Of a stretch of 43,282 bases of DNA, positions 10,159 to 20,107 are shown one piece after another (position 1 is the stretch's first letter; the number at the start of each line of letters is the position of its first letter). The translations under genes were made by a program, and so were the position numbers. The notes below the pieces were generated by a model. That model ran no database searches, was not told the DNA's origin, and saw only the letters and a list, made by a program, of their open reading frames with translations. The DNA comes from Holtermannia corniformis (taxonomy: Eukaryota; Basidiomycota; Tremellomycetes; Holtermanniales), in the NCBI GenBank assembly GCA_001599935.1, contig BCIJ01000039.1, positions 93,479 to 136,760 on the forward strand, given 5' to 3'.

Positions 10159-12827
10159 GAACGGAAACGAGACAATACCGCATCTCGCCTTTGGTTAGCC
10201 TCGGCGAGGAGGGCTTGAGCTTCGTAGGTTTCCTCGCTGGCGTCGAAACTGGCGTCCTCGGTGTCGGGTTCCGCGCAGGTCAAAAGGGCTCGGCGAGCGG
10301 CGCTTTTGTCGACTCGGGGTTTTCCTGCTTGAATCCACTGCTTGCAGTCGTTGTCGTAATGATTGGGCGACGCACAGTGCCAGCAGGGTCTACCGCCTCG
10401 AGCGCCGGGAGGGCTAGAGCTGCGCGTTGCGTCGTCCCGCGGGTAAGCGGCGACGTGTCCTTCGGGCAGCGTGCTACGAGGAGGAGCTCGCTGAGCGGCG
10501 CGCGCCACGAGGGAAGTAGCGTTCTGGACAGCGTCGTTACATCCGTCCAGAGCTTCTTCCCACGTTTCCCCAGCTTCCTCGTTTACCTCTGCGATGAAAG
10601 CACGGCGATGACGGTTGACCCCGAATGGTGCTTCACCGGGGGAGTCGGTGGCGCTGACTTCCAGTTTCCAGGCGCCGACCAAGTTGTTACGAAGATTCAT
10701 ACACATTCCGTATAGCTCGGCCACAGAAGAACGCTGAGGGTTAGTGTACGACTGTAGAGCACCATACCACGAGCGGGGGATCTTGCTCACTATGGCGTTG
10801 AGCAAGGCTGCGGGGCTAGGAACGGCACCGTCCTTTTCCATTTCAAAGGACAGCAAGTCGTTGCACCTGGCAATAAACTCGTGAGGATCCTCGGATTGCA
10901 CCATCTTGGGACCCGACGGACTGCGGAACTGTAGGCTGCGCGCAAGCGATTGAAAGTTGCTGTCCCAAGTGTAGGTCTTGACAAGACCGTCGAGCGCCGA
11001 GCGAAGTAGAGGCCAATTGTGNCGGTAGGCCTGTTGCTCGGCGAGGGTCTTGAGCTTGAACCACTTAAAGACCGGCGAATGGGCTTGGAAGCATCGCTCG
11101 GGAATGAGGTTCTGCAGCATAGGCGCGTTGAGCGGCGCNGAGCGCAGAAGTTCGTCCACCTCTCTCGTCCACTTGAGGTACTTGAGGGGATCGGTTTCGA
11201 GTTGGACGGGCAGGATGGGGAACGTTAGGCTGCCTCCTAGCTTCACTTTGGGGTCGAGCAGNAGGTGAGGCAGCTGGTTTCTCCAAATGTCACCATTCGG
11301 ATAGTAGGCGTTCTCCGTNTACGATCTCGGGTCGTAGGGATCTCCCGAGGGATAGCCCGGATGGCCTCCCACTGCGGAGTACGGCGACGAGGGGGGAGGA
11401 CGTGGGGGTGGTCCGGCGGGTGGCGGCGCCAGGTTAGATTGGAGGGNTGGGNAGGGGTGGTGAGGATCGATTCCTCCCTGTCCGTTAGCTACCTCAACCG
11501 GAACGAAGCTTTGGGTCTGTAGCAACGCGTCGACAGAATATCCTTGAGCGCTGGTGCGCAAGGCGAAGGACAATCCGTCAGGAGACAGAACTGCCGACGG
11601 CACTAACTGTCGCACCGCTTGTAGGGTGCGCTCGTGTAGGCGGTCGGCGCTCTCCGGTTCCCAACCGGGCGAGACGTGGGAGCCGAGGGGGGATGGTGAG
11701 GGCGAAAATGCCCCGCGTCTTCCACCGTGCGGAGTGGTGAGGTGGATATGAGGGGGAGTTGCCCTTCCTTCCCACCGAGGCGGTTCTAGGAACTCGAGGT
11801 TCCGGGCGGGGGTCGCGTCTTCTTCAGCGAGGCTGGGCGANTTGCGGATCCACTGTTCGACAGTAGGCGGGTAGACACGCTTTTCCAACGTAGCGTGCAT
11901 GGTCTGGCGCACTGTGTTGAAAGAGAGCGACGATGAGTCGGAACTAGTCGTGTCTTCTCCGGTTTGATCGTGCCAGGCGGTGATCTGAGCTAGGACTTCA
12001 CTTAGAGTGCCGACTTGCGCTAAGTGGGCGCAGACCGAACGAACGTGGTCTTGAAAAACCTTGACCACNTTAACGATCTGATCACGCAAGGCGGCGCCGG
12101 CACTAGCTTTGCNAGGAACTAGGTCGGTGTANTCCAGNAANGCAAGNGCATCTATCTGCGTGATNAAGGCTCCGTTTTCCTCGAGCTTTGGACAGTCGGG
12201 GAAGACGTGGTGGTAAGCNCGGAGCTTGGCGCTGCCCCANAAGGCTTCCTTGGCGAGCGCTAAGTCGCGACTCCAATTGTTGGTGGGTACGAACACCTCG
12301 TGGAGCTTGGCTCCTCCATGCTCATCACCGTCCAGCAGGATATAAAACTGGTAGCTGCGAGCTATCTCCACTAGNCGCAGAAGACGTCCGAACGGGTAGA
12401 TCGAATCGTAGTCTGCGGCGGCAGCGCGTGCCTCGAGATAACCTTGGTCGAACATGACTCCGGTGCGGAGCCTGTAAAGGCGGATGACTTGCAAGTTCCA
12501 CCAAAAGGGGCCGAGCACCAGAGGGACCTTGATNTCGCGCCGCATGATTTCATCGTGCAGCTGCTCATCCGGAGCGAGGTTCTTGTTGCGGGCTTGCGCC
12601 GCCGCCAGCTGATGGTCTTGGATCTTCGCTTGATCTAGAACTGCGGGCGGCGCGTTGTGCCAGAGAGGGTTGTTCTCGAGCAAATTCGCGGTGAAGCGCG
12701 GATGGATGGTCAACCATTCGATGAAGGCTGACGCGGTCATTTCCGCAAAGTTGACAACGCCACCGGCCCCAATCCCGGGAGGGGACTGATAGCCGGCGGN
12801 TTGTCCGTCGAAAGGCGTAGTAGACAT
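10140..12827 (-). CDS. gag: Gag structural protein with CCHC zinc knuckle
   Basis: Capsid/nucleocapsid precursor of the chromovirus. I start it at the ATG at 12827 (MSTTPFDG), 66 nt after the 5' LTR, although the frame stays open further upstream through the LTR and gap. About 895 residues, longer than most Ty3 Gag proteins. A zinc knuckle C-x2-C-x4-H-x4-C (CWHCASPNHYDNDC) lies near the C-terminus. A P/S-rich linker separates an N-terminal domain (FAEMTASAFIEWLTIHPRF) from the capsid-like region (FPILPVQLETDPLKYLKWTR, DPHEFIARCNDLL). Several residues are unknown because of Ns, mostly between 11019 and 12798. The stop TAA at 10140-10142 lies in the frameshift stem; most ribosomes should stop here and give free Gag. 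Confidence 0.85.
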   Translation of the reverse strand: MSTTPFDGQXAGYQSPPGIGAGGVVNFAEMTASAFIEWLTIHPRFTANLLENNPLWHNAPPAVLDQAKIQDHQLAAAQARNKNLAPDEQLHDEIMRRXIKVPLVLGPFWWNLQVIRLYRLRTGVMFDQGYLEARAAAADYDSIYPFGRLLXLVEIARSYQFYILLDGDEHGGAKLHEVFVPTNNWSRDLALAKEAXWGSAKLXAYHHVFPDCPKLEENGAXITQIDXLXXLXYTDLVPXKASAGAALRDQIVXVVKVFQDHVRSVCAHLAQVGTLSEVLAQITAWHDQTGEDTTSSDSSSLSFNTVRQTMHATLEKRVYPPTVEQWIRXSPSLAEEDATPARNLEFLEPPRWEGRATPPHIHLTTPHGGRRGAFSPSPSPLGSHVSPGWEPESADRLHERTLQAVRQLVPSAVLSPDGLSFALRTSAQGYSVDALLQTQSFVPVEVANGQGGIDPHHPXPXLQSNLAPPPAGPPPRPPPSSPYSAVGGHPGYPSGDPYDPRSXTENAYYPNGDIWRNQLPHXLLDPKVKLGGSLTFPILPVQLETDPLKYLKWTREVDELLRXAPLNAPMLQNLIPERCFQAHSPVFKWFKLKTLAEQQAYXHNWPLLRSALDGLVKTYTWDSNFQSLARSLQFRSPSGPKMVQSEDPHEFIARCNDLLSFEMEKDGAVPSPAALLNAIVSKIPRSWYGALQSYTNPQRSSVAELYGMCMNLRNNLVGAWKLEVSATDSPGEAPFGVNRHRRAFIAEVNEEAGETWEEALDGCNDAVQNATSLVARAAQRAPPRSTLPEGHVAAYPRDDATRSSSPPGARGGRPCWHCASPNHYDNDCKQWIQAGKPRVDKSAARRALLTCAEPDTEDASFDASEETYEAQALLAEANQRRDAVLSRFRSGKARQ

Positions 12828-12875
12828 TCTTGAGGTAGTAAGCGCAATAGGGCGAGGGATAGAGGCGATTTGTAT

Positions 12876-12891
12876 CACGTTGGAGCCCCCA
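12876..12891 (-). other. Primer binding site of the chromovirus
   Basis: On the minus strand, two bases after the LTR end (CCTCACA, then TT), TGGGGGCTCCAACG begins with the TGG expected to pair with a tRNA CCA end. The primer tRNA cannot be named from this window. Confidence 0.6.
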
Positions 12892-12893
12892 AA

Positions 12894-12988
12894 TGTGAGG
12901 ATGCGGTTGCTGAGAGACGACGGGCGTCGGCGCTCGGCGGAAGTCGCGGAAGGTTTTAGGTAGATCGGCGACGCGTGACGACTCTTAG
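12894..12988 (-). repeat. 5' long terminal repeat, first 95 nt, rest in gap
   Basis: Identical to 1804-1898. The remainder is hidden in the 320-N gap, so the outer end and the duplicated target site cannot be seen. Confidence 0.9.
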
Positions 12989-13308
12989 NNNNNNNNNNNN
13001 NNNNNNNNNNNNNNNNNNNNNNNNNNNNNNNNNNNNNNNNNNNNNNNNNNNNNNNNNNNNNNNNNNNNNNNNNNNNNNNNNNNNNNNNNNNNNNNNNNNN
13101 NNNNNNNNNNNNNNNNNNNNNNNNNNNNNNNNNNNNNNNNNNNNNNNNNNNNNNNNNNNNNNNNNNNNNNNNNNNNNNNNNNNNNNNNNNNNNNNNNNNN
13201 NNNNNNNNNNNNNNNNNNNNNNNNNNNNNNNNNNNNNNNNNNNNNNNNNNNNNNNNNNNNNNNNNNNNNNNNNNNNNNNNNNNNNNNNNNNNNNNNNNNN
13301 NNNNNNNN
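12989..13308. other. Assembly gap (320 N)
   Basis: A run of N inside the right LTR. The flanking sequence at 13309 does not match the expected LTR offset, so the gap length should not be trusted. Confidence 0.99.
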
Positions 13309-13418
13309 ATCAGGGTCAGCTTTGATGCAGATCGTCCAATCCATCCAGACGCACCGGCTGGCTCGAGACCCTTTTCGAGCAACGTGCATTCGTCCAACAG
13401 AGCCTTGAGGTGCGCCAT
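13309..13418 (-). CDS. Open reading fragment of unknown origin, cut by the gap
   Basis: An ATG at 13418 opens a 36-residue reading frame (MAHLKALLDECTLLEKG..., then SGWIGRSASKLTL) that runs into the gap. It reads like real coding sequence (amphipathic start, no stop), but its continuation is lost. It could be the first exon of the hAT gene separated by the chromovirus insertion, or part of an interrupted host gene. No function assigned. Confidence 0.3.
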
Positions 13419-13568
13419 CTTGCTGCCAGTGAGTTGGTGTAGNNGTCTGAGAGGGANACGAAGTTGCTGCGAGCGAGTGGTTGTTCTACAAGACAGTCAA
13501 AAACGCTCGAGCCCGCCGTTTGAGATGTCGTCGGCGTTTNGGCGAAATGACCTTAACCCCCATTTCCT

Positions 13569-13760
13569 CAAGGATATCCGCGTTTCCGCGTATCCGCGTT
13601 TTCTCAAAAATGCGGATATCCTTGCTTGCTGATCTTGTATCCGCGTTTTGATCCTTGCCACTCACGTGCAGATCCTTGTTTCCTTGGCGAGGGTCAGCGC
13701 GCGGATAAACAGGGATATACACCCGTTTTTCTTACGGCAGCTCAAATCAAGGATATCCGC
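13569..13760. repeat. AAGGATATCCGC inverted and direct repeats
   Basis: CAAGGATATCCGC at 13569-13581 is matched by its exact inverted copy at 13612-13624, and a third copy in direct orientation lies at 13748-13760. Related GTATCCGCG steps fall between. The motif is shared with the hAT introns on the far side of the chromovirus, so this may be the other flank of the same hAT element. Confidence 0.8.
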
Positions 13761-14687
13761 GCTGATTTTTTTGGCTGCCACTAAGCGGTCAACGCGAAGG
13801 CCACCGTAAAGCGCATACTGTTGGCGATCGCCTTCGCATGGTCGAAAGACCATCTTGAGCTGCATCGCTCTAAGGGACGCTGTCTGGCGGTGGCGATAGA
13901 AGTTGCTCGGCTGTACAGTGTCTATAATCCGAGGTTGCCGCACATCTCTTGCCTGCGATGGTCCGCAGTCATACATACCAAAGCGAAGCCAGAGTTGAAG
14001 AACAACAATAGCCTCCGGGGCGCTATCTCGCATAACAGCGTTCATTAGGACCGCCTGGACAGTCAAGCATGGTCTCAAAGGCCATTCACAATCTTGCGAC
14101 GCCAACACCGAGATTTCTTCCTCTACAGAGGCACAACCCTGACGAACGCCACCGCCACCTCCGAAAGCGCGACGCGACGCGACTTAGCTCATTAACAGTC
14201 AACCTTGCGACAACCGTCACAGACTCAACGAGCGCACTACAGTCAAGCCTCTGTAATTGAGACGAGCATTTTCTAATGATTGGCCTATCCAACTAGGGAG
14301 GTATCCAAGTAGCTGACATTACGTAATCTTACGTAATCACGGCGTTTCGGCGTTACAGTGGGGTTAAGCCGCGTCCTTTTCTCAATCTTCTAGTCGCGTC
14401 GCGTATCAGAGACGCGATTTAGTCCCGTTTCGCCCAATTATTGCAGCTCTGGCGGCGCAGAGAGCATGCTACCGAGTGCCAGGGACATGCAGAGTGTCTC
14501 TCAGACCCGAAATGAGCCTTTGAGCGTCCCACAAGTCAAGATTGGACAAATTTGGTCCCTGGTCACGTGCTCGATTCTCATCTATCCATTTTTCAGCCGA
14601 ATTGCTCGAAGACGCTCTTCGAAGTCCATTTATAGGGGTCTCTCAATTAAAGGAGTCTCAGTTACAGAGGCTTGACTGTACATCAAT
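13761..14687. other. Non-coding stretch upstream of the BTB cluster
   Basis: No convincing gene. It holds two TTACGTAA-type palindromes close together (within 14318-14338), which resemble bZIP-type binding sites, and a weak TATA-like TTTATA at about 14629. Confidence 0.5.
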
Positions 14688-15767
14688 ATGTCAGGTAAGG
14701 TCCCATAGATCTGAATGTGCCCTGCTAATGTTTCGTACGATGAAGAATACGGCTTTCCACCTCGCGCCGAGAGGATCAAACTTCCAACACCCCTGCCCAC
14801 ATTTCCCAAAACCTCGACTACCGACTTCATACTGGTGTCAAAAGGGAACATTGAATACCACGTACACAAACTCGATTTGTTTCGTGCATCTTCCTTTTTC
14901 TCCGATATNGCTTCGCTTCCCTCACCGCCCTCCTCGTCAGCCTCCATCGCGTCCGATCCGTCCATCCACCTCGACACGGTCTCGGACGAAGTTATGAGCA
15001 CCGTCTGTGTTCTGATCAATCCTGACTCAAGTCTCACATACGAGTGTGTCCCGTGGACAAAGGAGCAACTAGCTGCCCAGCCGCGGCCTCTTCCGCGTCT
15101 TGAAAACCAGAAGTACATCGTGGAACTATTTCGATTCCTCGACAAGTACCAATTCTTGTACGAGCCAAAACCTGGATTCAAGACACGGCTCATAGGCATG
15201 TTCCACGAGCTGCTTAGACTTCAAGATGATCAAGGACGCCGCCGCGCCGCCCTGAGCTTGCTCGTGGCGGCTTCGACGGTCAATAAGGACTGGGAGAGTT
15301 TCTTCGCCCCGTATACCTTGTGGTATAAATTCAACAAGACACCGAGGGCGGCGCTTGGCAACATTGGTGTAGACGCTCTACATCGTTTGCACCACTATCA
15401 AAGCGAGGTCAAAGAGATTATCAACGCGGCCACGGCAAACTTGTTATCCGAAAGTGTCTCCCAGTGCCAATGCGCGGAAAAGCCGTGCTGTTCCGACATG
15501 GTGATAATCGAGTCATCGTGCATTGTCTCAGGCCTCACGGGGACATACACGACTATAGGCGGCCTTTGTCACGTACGGCACGTTATCTGCGATCCGGAAA
15601 TCTCGCATGAAGAGCCGAATCTGTGCATTCCCGTATCTGGTCTAATGAGGAAGGCGGCTGTCGACATGCAATATGACTTTGAAGAGTTAACGTCCAAAAC
15701 GTATCCAGTGAGTGATCAGCGACCATTGGTGTGTCGAATCTGACCGGATTATTAGACGACGTTATAA
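14688..15767 (+). CDS. BTB/POZ-type protein, paralogue 1 (intact)
   Basis: Fungal BTB-fold protein of unknown role; such domains dimerise or recruit partners, for example cullin-3. Exons 14688-14694 (ATGTCAG), 14746-15707, 15756-15767; introns of 51 and 48 nt; 326 aa. N-terminal BTB-like core with TTDFILVSKGNIEYHVHKL and DLFRASSFFSD, then LFRFLDKYQFL, WESFFAPYTL and DALHRLHHYQ. A cysteine cluster (CQCAEKPCC) at about residue 255 recurs in all the intact or partial copies. One unknown residue from an N at 14910. The tiny first exon and tiny last exon (TTL-stop) are shared with paralogue 4. First member of a four-copy tandem family; no regulation visible apart from the bZIP-like sites upstream. 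Confidence 0.75.
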
Positions 15768-16267
15768 GCGCCGTGAACCGAAGTGAGGGTCTCGTGTAAC
15801 AATCGGGGTCTGTTTGGTTGTCATGAATTGGTGTCTGCAGTGATGCTTGGCGGCTTGCTGGACTGTATCGTGGACGATGGCAATGACTGCACATGCTGAG
15901 GCACTACTTCATCAGGAGCCTTTGTGCGCATTAGCGATGAGGCCGCCACTTGCCACAAAAGCGCACAGACAGGGGTGAACCTGCTGTGTGTTTTCCCTCG
16001 TCCACCGCCGCGTTGATTCAAGGCGTTTAGCAGGATGAGTTTTCTGATCGGATATGATCTTGAGAACCTAGGTGCAAGGTGATGGTCAGTGTCTTCATGA
16101 GCCCCACTTGCTCCTCACTCACTGCAGCAGCGATGATGCTGAAGGCTTGGCAGAGGACCGTGCACAAGTTTGTTTCGCTGTGTTGTGTTCGTGCGGAACG
16201 ACGCTCGTGCTCAAAGCTATACCAAGCCGGTCAAGAACACTCGTGAGCAGCTGAACAGCATTAGAGT
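15768..16267. other. Intergenic, nothing recognised
   Basis: Spacer between BTB paralogue 1 and the broken paralogue 2. No open frame with coding character and no repeat was seen. Confidence 0.5.
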
Positions 16268-17630
16268 ATGCCGGTAAGCCAAGGGAACATCCAACAGAGT
16301 GAATATGAGTGGCTGATACTCATTACAGCGCAGATGCCTCGGGTCACCAGGTCCTCCAAGAGCGCCTCCGCCTGTGCGGCCGCTATGTGTGCACCCACCA
16401 CTTCACCTTCCTTTCCCCCCTCCGAAACCACCGACCTTGTTCTCCAATCGAGCGATAACGTTCGATTTCATGTACACAAAGTGGACCTATCACGAGCTTC
16501 GCCGTTCTTCGCCGGGCTCGTCTCGTTCCCGCAACCAACATCCGTACCGCACTCTCTGTCGCCCTATGCCCAAAGTCGCCCAAGACGTGGTTGAGGTACC
16601 CAGCCGATCGCTTCGCACAGTGCTGCGGCTGATACCGACTGCGACGGTCTTGCTGTCATAGAACTCGACGAGGCCGAGTATCTTCTGCGTCCGCTGTGTC
16701 AAATTATCGATCCCTCACTCGAACAACTGGTGAAGCCACGAGGCAACAGTGGCAGTTGTAACGAGGGACCTTGTGCTGCAAGGGCCTCGTGTTTATGGAT
16801 GAAAAGCTATGCATCAAGCGGACCACAGGCGACTCGCCCAAGTCCCGATCTAAGGTCACGTGACCTCACCACACAGTCTAGCCTACGACTGACTACCTCC
16901 GCAGGACATCGAGCAGCTCGTGGCTTTCTTCGCGTGCCTCGACAAGTACTAACTGCTAGAAACGTCACATGCGCAAACTAGACGCTAGATGCGGCTCTTT
17001 GATGCCTATCTTGTCGAGGTGGCGGGTAAGATGCTCGAGATTGCAGAAGGTGCGCTGCGCATGCTGATCGTTGTGTCGCACGTCAGTGAGCAATGGGAAG
17101 CGCACTTCGCTCCTTTCTGCTTGGGTTTGGAGCTTGAGAAGGAGTACTCCCACCATTTCGATGGCATCACCGGAGGAGGTATGCACCGGCTTCACGCATA
17201 CAGATCACGAGTCAAAGCGATCATCAAGGCCACACGTCAGTACGCTGAACGACAAATCAAAATGGCGACGTGCACTTCACCGACAGAGGGGTGCACATGG
17301 CGAAACGTGTCGGAAGCCACCTGGACAGTCCTAAGCGTTGGAAGTATCGTCGCCGCCTATAATCGTCGACCCTCCAAAAGTGTCGTCTGGCCTTCCCGGC
17401 GCTGGCAGCATTCAGCACTCGACGAAGTGCATGTCATGGCCGTCGTGTGCCGAAACCACGGAGCATTGCTGCGGGAGCTGGTAGCAGAGATACAATCAGA
17501 TTTCGAGGACGCGCTACGGGATGTATCTACGGTAAGTCATCTTCGACGTGCAGACACGCTGACGCTCTCCTCTCCCAATGAAGATCGCGTGGCCATGGTG
17601 ACTTTTGTTGGTGACTTCTCTCGGCGTTGA
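16268..17630 (+). pseudogene. BTB/POZ-type paralogue 2, broken
   Basis: Same plan as paralogue 1: ATGCCG, an intron (16274-16333), then MPRVTRSSKS and the BTB block DLVLQSSDNVRFHVHKVDL, RASPFFAGL. The frame is then lost: matching pieces lie in other frames (DGLAVIELDEAEYLLRPLCQ, IIDPSLEQL), and the block equivalent to LDKYQFL reads LDKY-stop (TAA in place of CAA, near 16951). A second in-frame stop follows at about 16980. The C-terminal half is well kept in one frame from 16989 (HFAPFCLGLEL, GMHRLHAYRSRVKAII, EIQSDFEDALRDVS). At least one frameshift and two stops make it a pseudogene, barring assembly error. Confidence 0.7.
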
Positions 17631-17649
17631 GCTACATGTGCGGACTTTC

Positions 17650-18436
17650 GTCAGGGGACAGACGTGATCGATCCGAGCCGGTTGGTCATCGATCAAGCTC
17701 ACTTTCAGCGAGAGGACGGTCGAAACGCGAGACGCACTCCACTGCCAGCCCTCAGCCGCGACAGAGACGTGCTGGGGCTACTGCGGCTCTTGCACGACTA
17801 CCAGTTTCTGCAAGAAACACCGCCGTGGCTCGCAATGCGGATTGCGAGTGCCTTCGACATTTATCTGTCTCATCGGGATCCGGTCCGATCGCAGCAACAC
17901 GCACTCGATCTCCTCATCGTTGCCTCGCACGCTGCGGTTCAGTGGAAGGGCTTCTTCGCTCCGTACACGCTGCTCCGCGGCTTTGACAGTCTTCCTGTCA
18001 GTCAGCTTGCAGGCATGACATTCGAGGCCCTGCATCGGCTGCACGGATACCAGCACGCAGTGCAGGGACTTCTCGAGAGCGGCGTCGTCAAGCTCAACCG
18101 CGTATGCAAGGGTGATCCTTGCCAATGCGAAGGAGAGGGCAAGACGTGCTACGACGCAGAGCTCATCACCGACCACATGATCACACTTCACTGCTCGCGA
18201 CCCGGCACAATGCGTGTGTGGATCGACGTGTGCTCGTGGCGGCACAGTATCGTAGACGTCAAGAGCGCGCTGCGGGATCAAGAGTCTTGTGATCGAACGT
18301 ATCATCAGCTGGTCGACGTCGTCAAAGTTATGCAAGACGACTTTAATAAGACTCATCAGCAACTCTACAAAGTATGTGTTTGTCAGATGCACTCGAAGAT
18401 CCGCATTAGGCTAACGTCTGTCAGTCGCAACCATGA
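17650..18436 (+). pseudogene. BTB/POZ-type paralogue 3, lacking the N-terminal BTB core
   Basis: The frame is open from just after a possible acceptor at about 17655 to a short intron (from 18373 to 18424, CTAAC branch point), ending SQP-stop. It begins at the block IDPSR and has LLRLLHDYQFL, FFAPYTLLRGF, ALHRLHGYQHAVQGLL and the cysteine cluster PCQCEGEGKTC. No ATG starts the frame; the first codons follow directly on the end of paralogue 2, so the BTB core (about the first 100 residues) is missing. Probably a deletion remnant; alternatively a second half spliced onto an upstream exon I could not find. Confidence 0.6.
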
Positions 18437-18842
18437 AGCGCAATGGGGCTTCGAGGTGACCCAAGAGTGTGCAGACTGTATGTGGAGCCCTAATGTACAT
18501 GCGACGCTGTGCATATCTCTGCGAGACCTATCACAGATCAGAGGCATTGCAGTCCATGGACCATGAGCGAAAGCGTACATGTCGGCAGCTAACATTCCAC
18601 TCCTCAGCGTCGAGGTCGAGGGTCAGGACCCTACCCATCTGTGGGCGTTTTGCGCACGACTGGAGTAAGTCAGGCTCCGCCATCGTTGCGCGTACAGCGG
18701 AGCTAGGCATGAGTTTGAGTCAGCACGAGAGCTGCTGTAAGCCCTTTAGGTGTCGCCACCGGACATGGCCAGTGTTGTTTGCCGCCATCGCTAACGCAGT
18801 TAACACCACCAAGGATCTCCGAACAAGTGGATACTCTCAGCC
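18437..18842 (+). other. Spacer, nothing recognised
   Basis: Between paralogue 3 and paralogue 4. Short open frames occur, but none matches the BTB family or shows a consistent splice plan. Confidence 0.45.
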
Positions 18843-19929
18843 ATGTCTAGTAAGCGTTCACCAAGCTGCATAGTCGGTGACAGCGTACTGACAGCTTGCA
18901 GACGCACGCAGCCCGTCACCAGTTCCGCTTCCAGTGCCCAATTCTTCACCCACCCCCGAGCTTTCGACCGTCCCAAACTCAGCTTCAGGCGAGCTCAGGC
19001 TCTTGTCGCAGACCGGCACAGCCTACTACGTGCAGAAGACCGACTTCGAGCGCGCATCGTCGGTCTTTGCCGATCTGGTGCTGTCTACGTCCAACGACCT
19101 CTCGGCATCTTCGAGCGTCGAGATCATCCTCGGCAGTGCATCAGACGCGACGCTCAAGGTCGTATGCAACATCATTGACCCGAGTCGTCCGACCCCAGCC
19201 ACCGGCTATCACACGACGTCGCTGATCCCCAACGAGTATCGCACCGTGAAGACCAACGCACTCGCTCTGCTCCGCTTCCTCGGACAGAATCGGATCCTGC
19301 ACGACGCACCGCCGTTCATGGCCGCTCGCATCGCCAACACGTTCGACGCCTTCTTTGCTGCATCGTGGCACGACCCCACCGAGCTCGCACTCGAGCTTCT
19401 CATCATCGCGTCAAAGTACTGTCCGAAATGGGAAAGCTACTTTGCGCCGTATGCGCTCAGTGAACGCTTCGCGTCTGGCGCGGTCTCGCGGTTGGAGGGG
19501 ATCAGCGTCGGAGCACTTCACCGTTTGCACAGCTATCACCATGCCGTCCATTCGATTCTTCAACAAGGCACTGCCGCGCTGCGTGATCCCGACGAGAACG
19601 ATTACTGCGAGTGCATGGTCTACGACGAAGATGGGTTGACGTGCCTACCGAGCGACGTTATGCAGGAGTACGCCATCACGGAGCGCGTGACTGGTGGTCG
19701 TGCAGCGAGGAGCGACGGTCGTCCATGGCAGCATCTGATTGTTGATGCCAAGGCGGCGTGTGAAGCGCACTGTCTGTGCAAGCGCTCGCAGATGAGGTTC
19801 GAGTACGTTGTCAAGGGTATGCAGGCCAAGTTTGACAAGGCGTCCGAGCGCATCTACCAGGTGGGTCGAGCGGCTGCTTGCTTGCTGCAGATGTTGAGCT
19901 GATGCCCCCGTCAGAAGCGTCCATACTGA
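18843..19929 (+). CDS. BTB/POZ-type protein, paralogue 4 (intact)
   Basis: Exons 18843-18849 (ATGTCTA), 18902-19860, 19915-19929; 326 aa, the same length and exon phases as paralogue 1. It has LRLLSQTGTAYYVQKTDFER and ASSVFADLV in the BTB core, then IIDPSRPTP, LLRFLGQNRIL, YFAPYALSERF, GALHRLHSYHHAVHSIL and the cysteine cluster YCECMVYDEDGLTC. The proline/serine-rich N-terminus differs from the other copies. It converges on SSL1. Function unknown; the keeping of two full copies with identical structure argues that they are expressed. Confidence 0.78.
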
Positions 19930-20072
19930 TCACGAGCGCTTGTAGTGCATGGAGGAAGAGCAGGTTGTGAAGCGGCTCTGACGGTAGATCGTCTGTGTAT
20001 AGTGGACATCCCACAATGGCATGTTTGTATGAGCTACGTGCGAATCATGCCTCATTGAGTATGGTACCACCA

Positions 20073-20096
20073 GCATGCATTGCACAAAATGCATGC
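20073..20096. terminator. Perfect 9-bp inverted repeat between convergent genes
   Basis: GCATGCATT (20073-20081) and AATGCATGC (20088-20096) flank a 6-nt loop, just beyond the SSL1 stop (20108) and opposite the 3' end of BTB paralogue 4. A transcript-end role is a guess. Confidence 0.3.
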
Positions 20097-20107
20097 CAAC
20101 CACTTTT

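Larger units (their letters stand above)
1804..13308 (-). mobile_element. Ty3/gypsy chromovirus, nearly complete, minus strand
   Basis: LTR retrotransposon. On the plus strand the order is 3' LTR (1804-2234), polypurine tract complement, an extra antisense gene (2597-4892), pol (5095-10151), gag (10140-12827), primer binding site and 5' LTR (12894 into the gap). The first 95 nt of the two LTR copies are identical, which suggests recent insertion. gag and pol have no internal stops. The right end and the target-site duplication cannot be read because of the gap 12989-13308; sequence after the gap does not match the LTR, so the gap length is unreliable or the LTR is truncated. A C-terminal chromodomain after integrase places it among chromoviruses. 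It is inserted just upstream of the hAT transposase gene. Confidence 0.93.

Noticed and set aside
10140..13418. One long minus-strand frame of 1092 codons reading through the N gap
   Set aside because: It crosses the LTR and 320 unknown bases. The real gag most likely starts at the ATG at 12827 after the primer binding site.
13662..14108. Minus-strand open frame of 148 codons
   Set aside because: No family blocks, no promoter or splice signals, and it overlaps the GATATCC repeat region.
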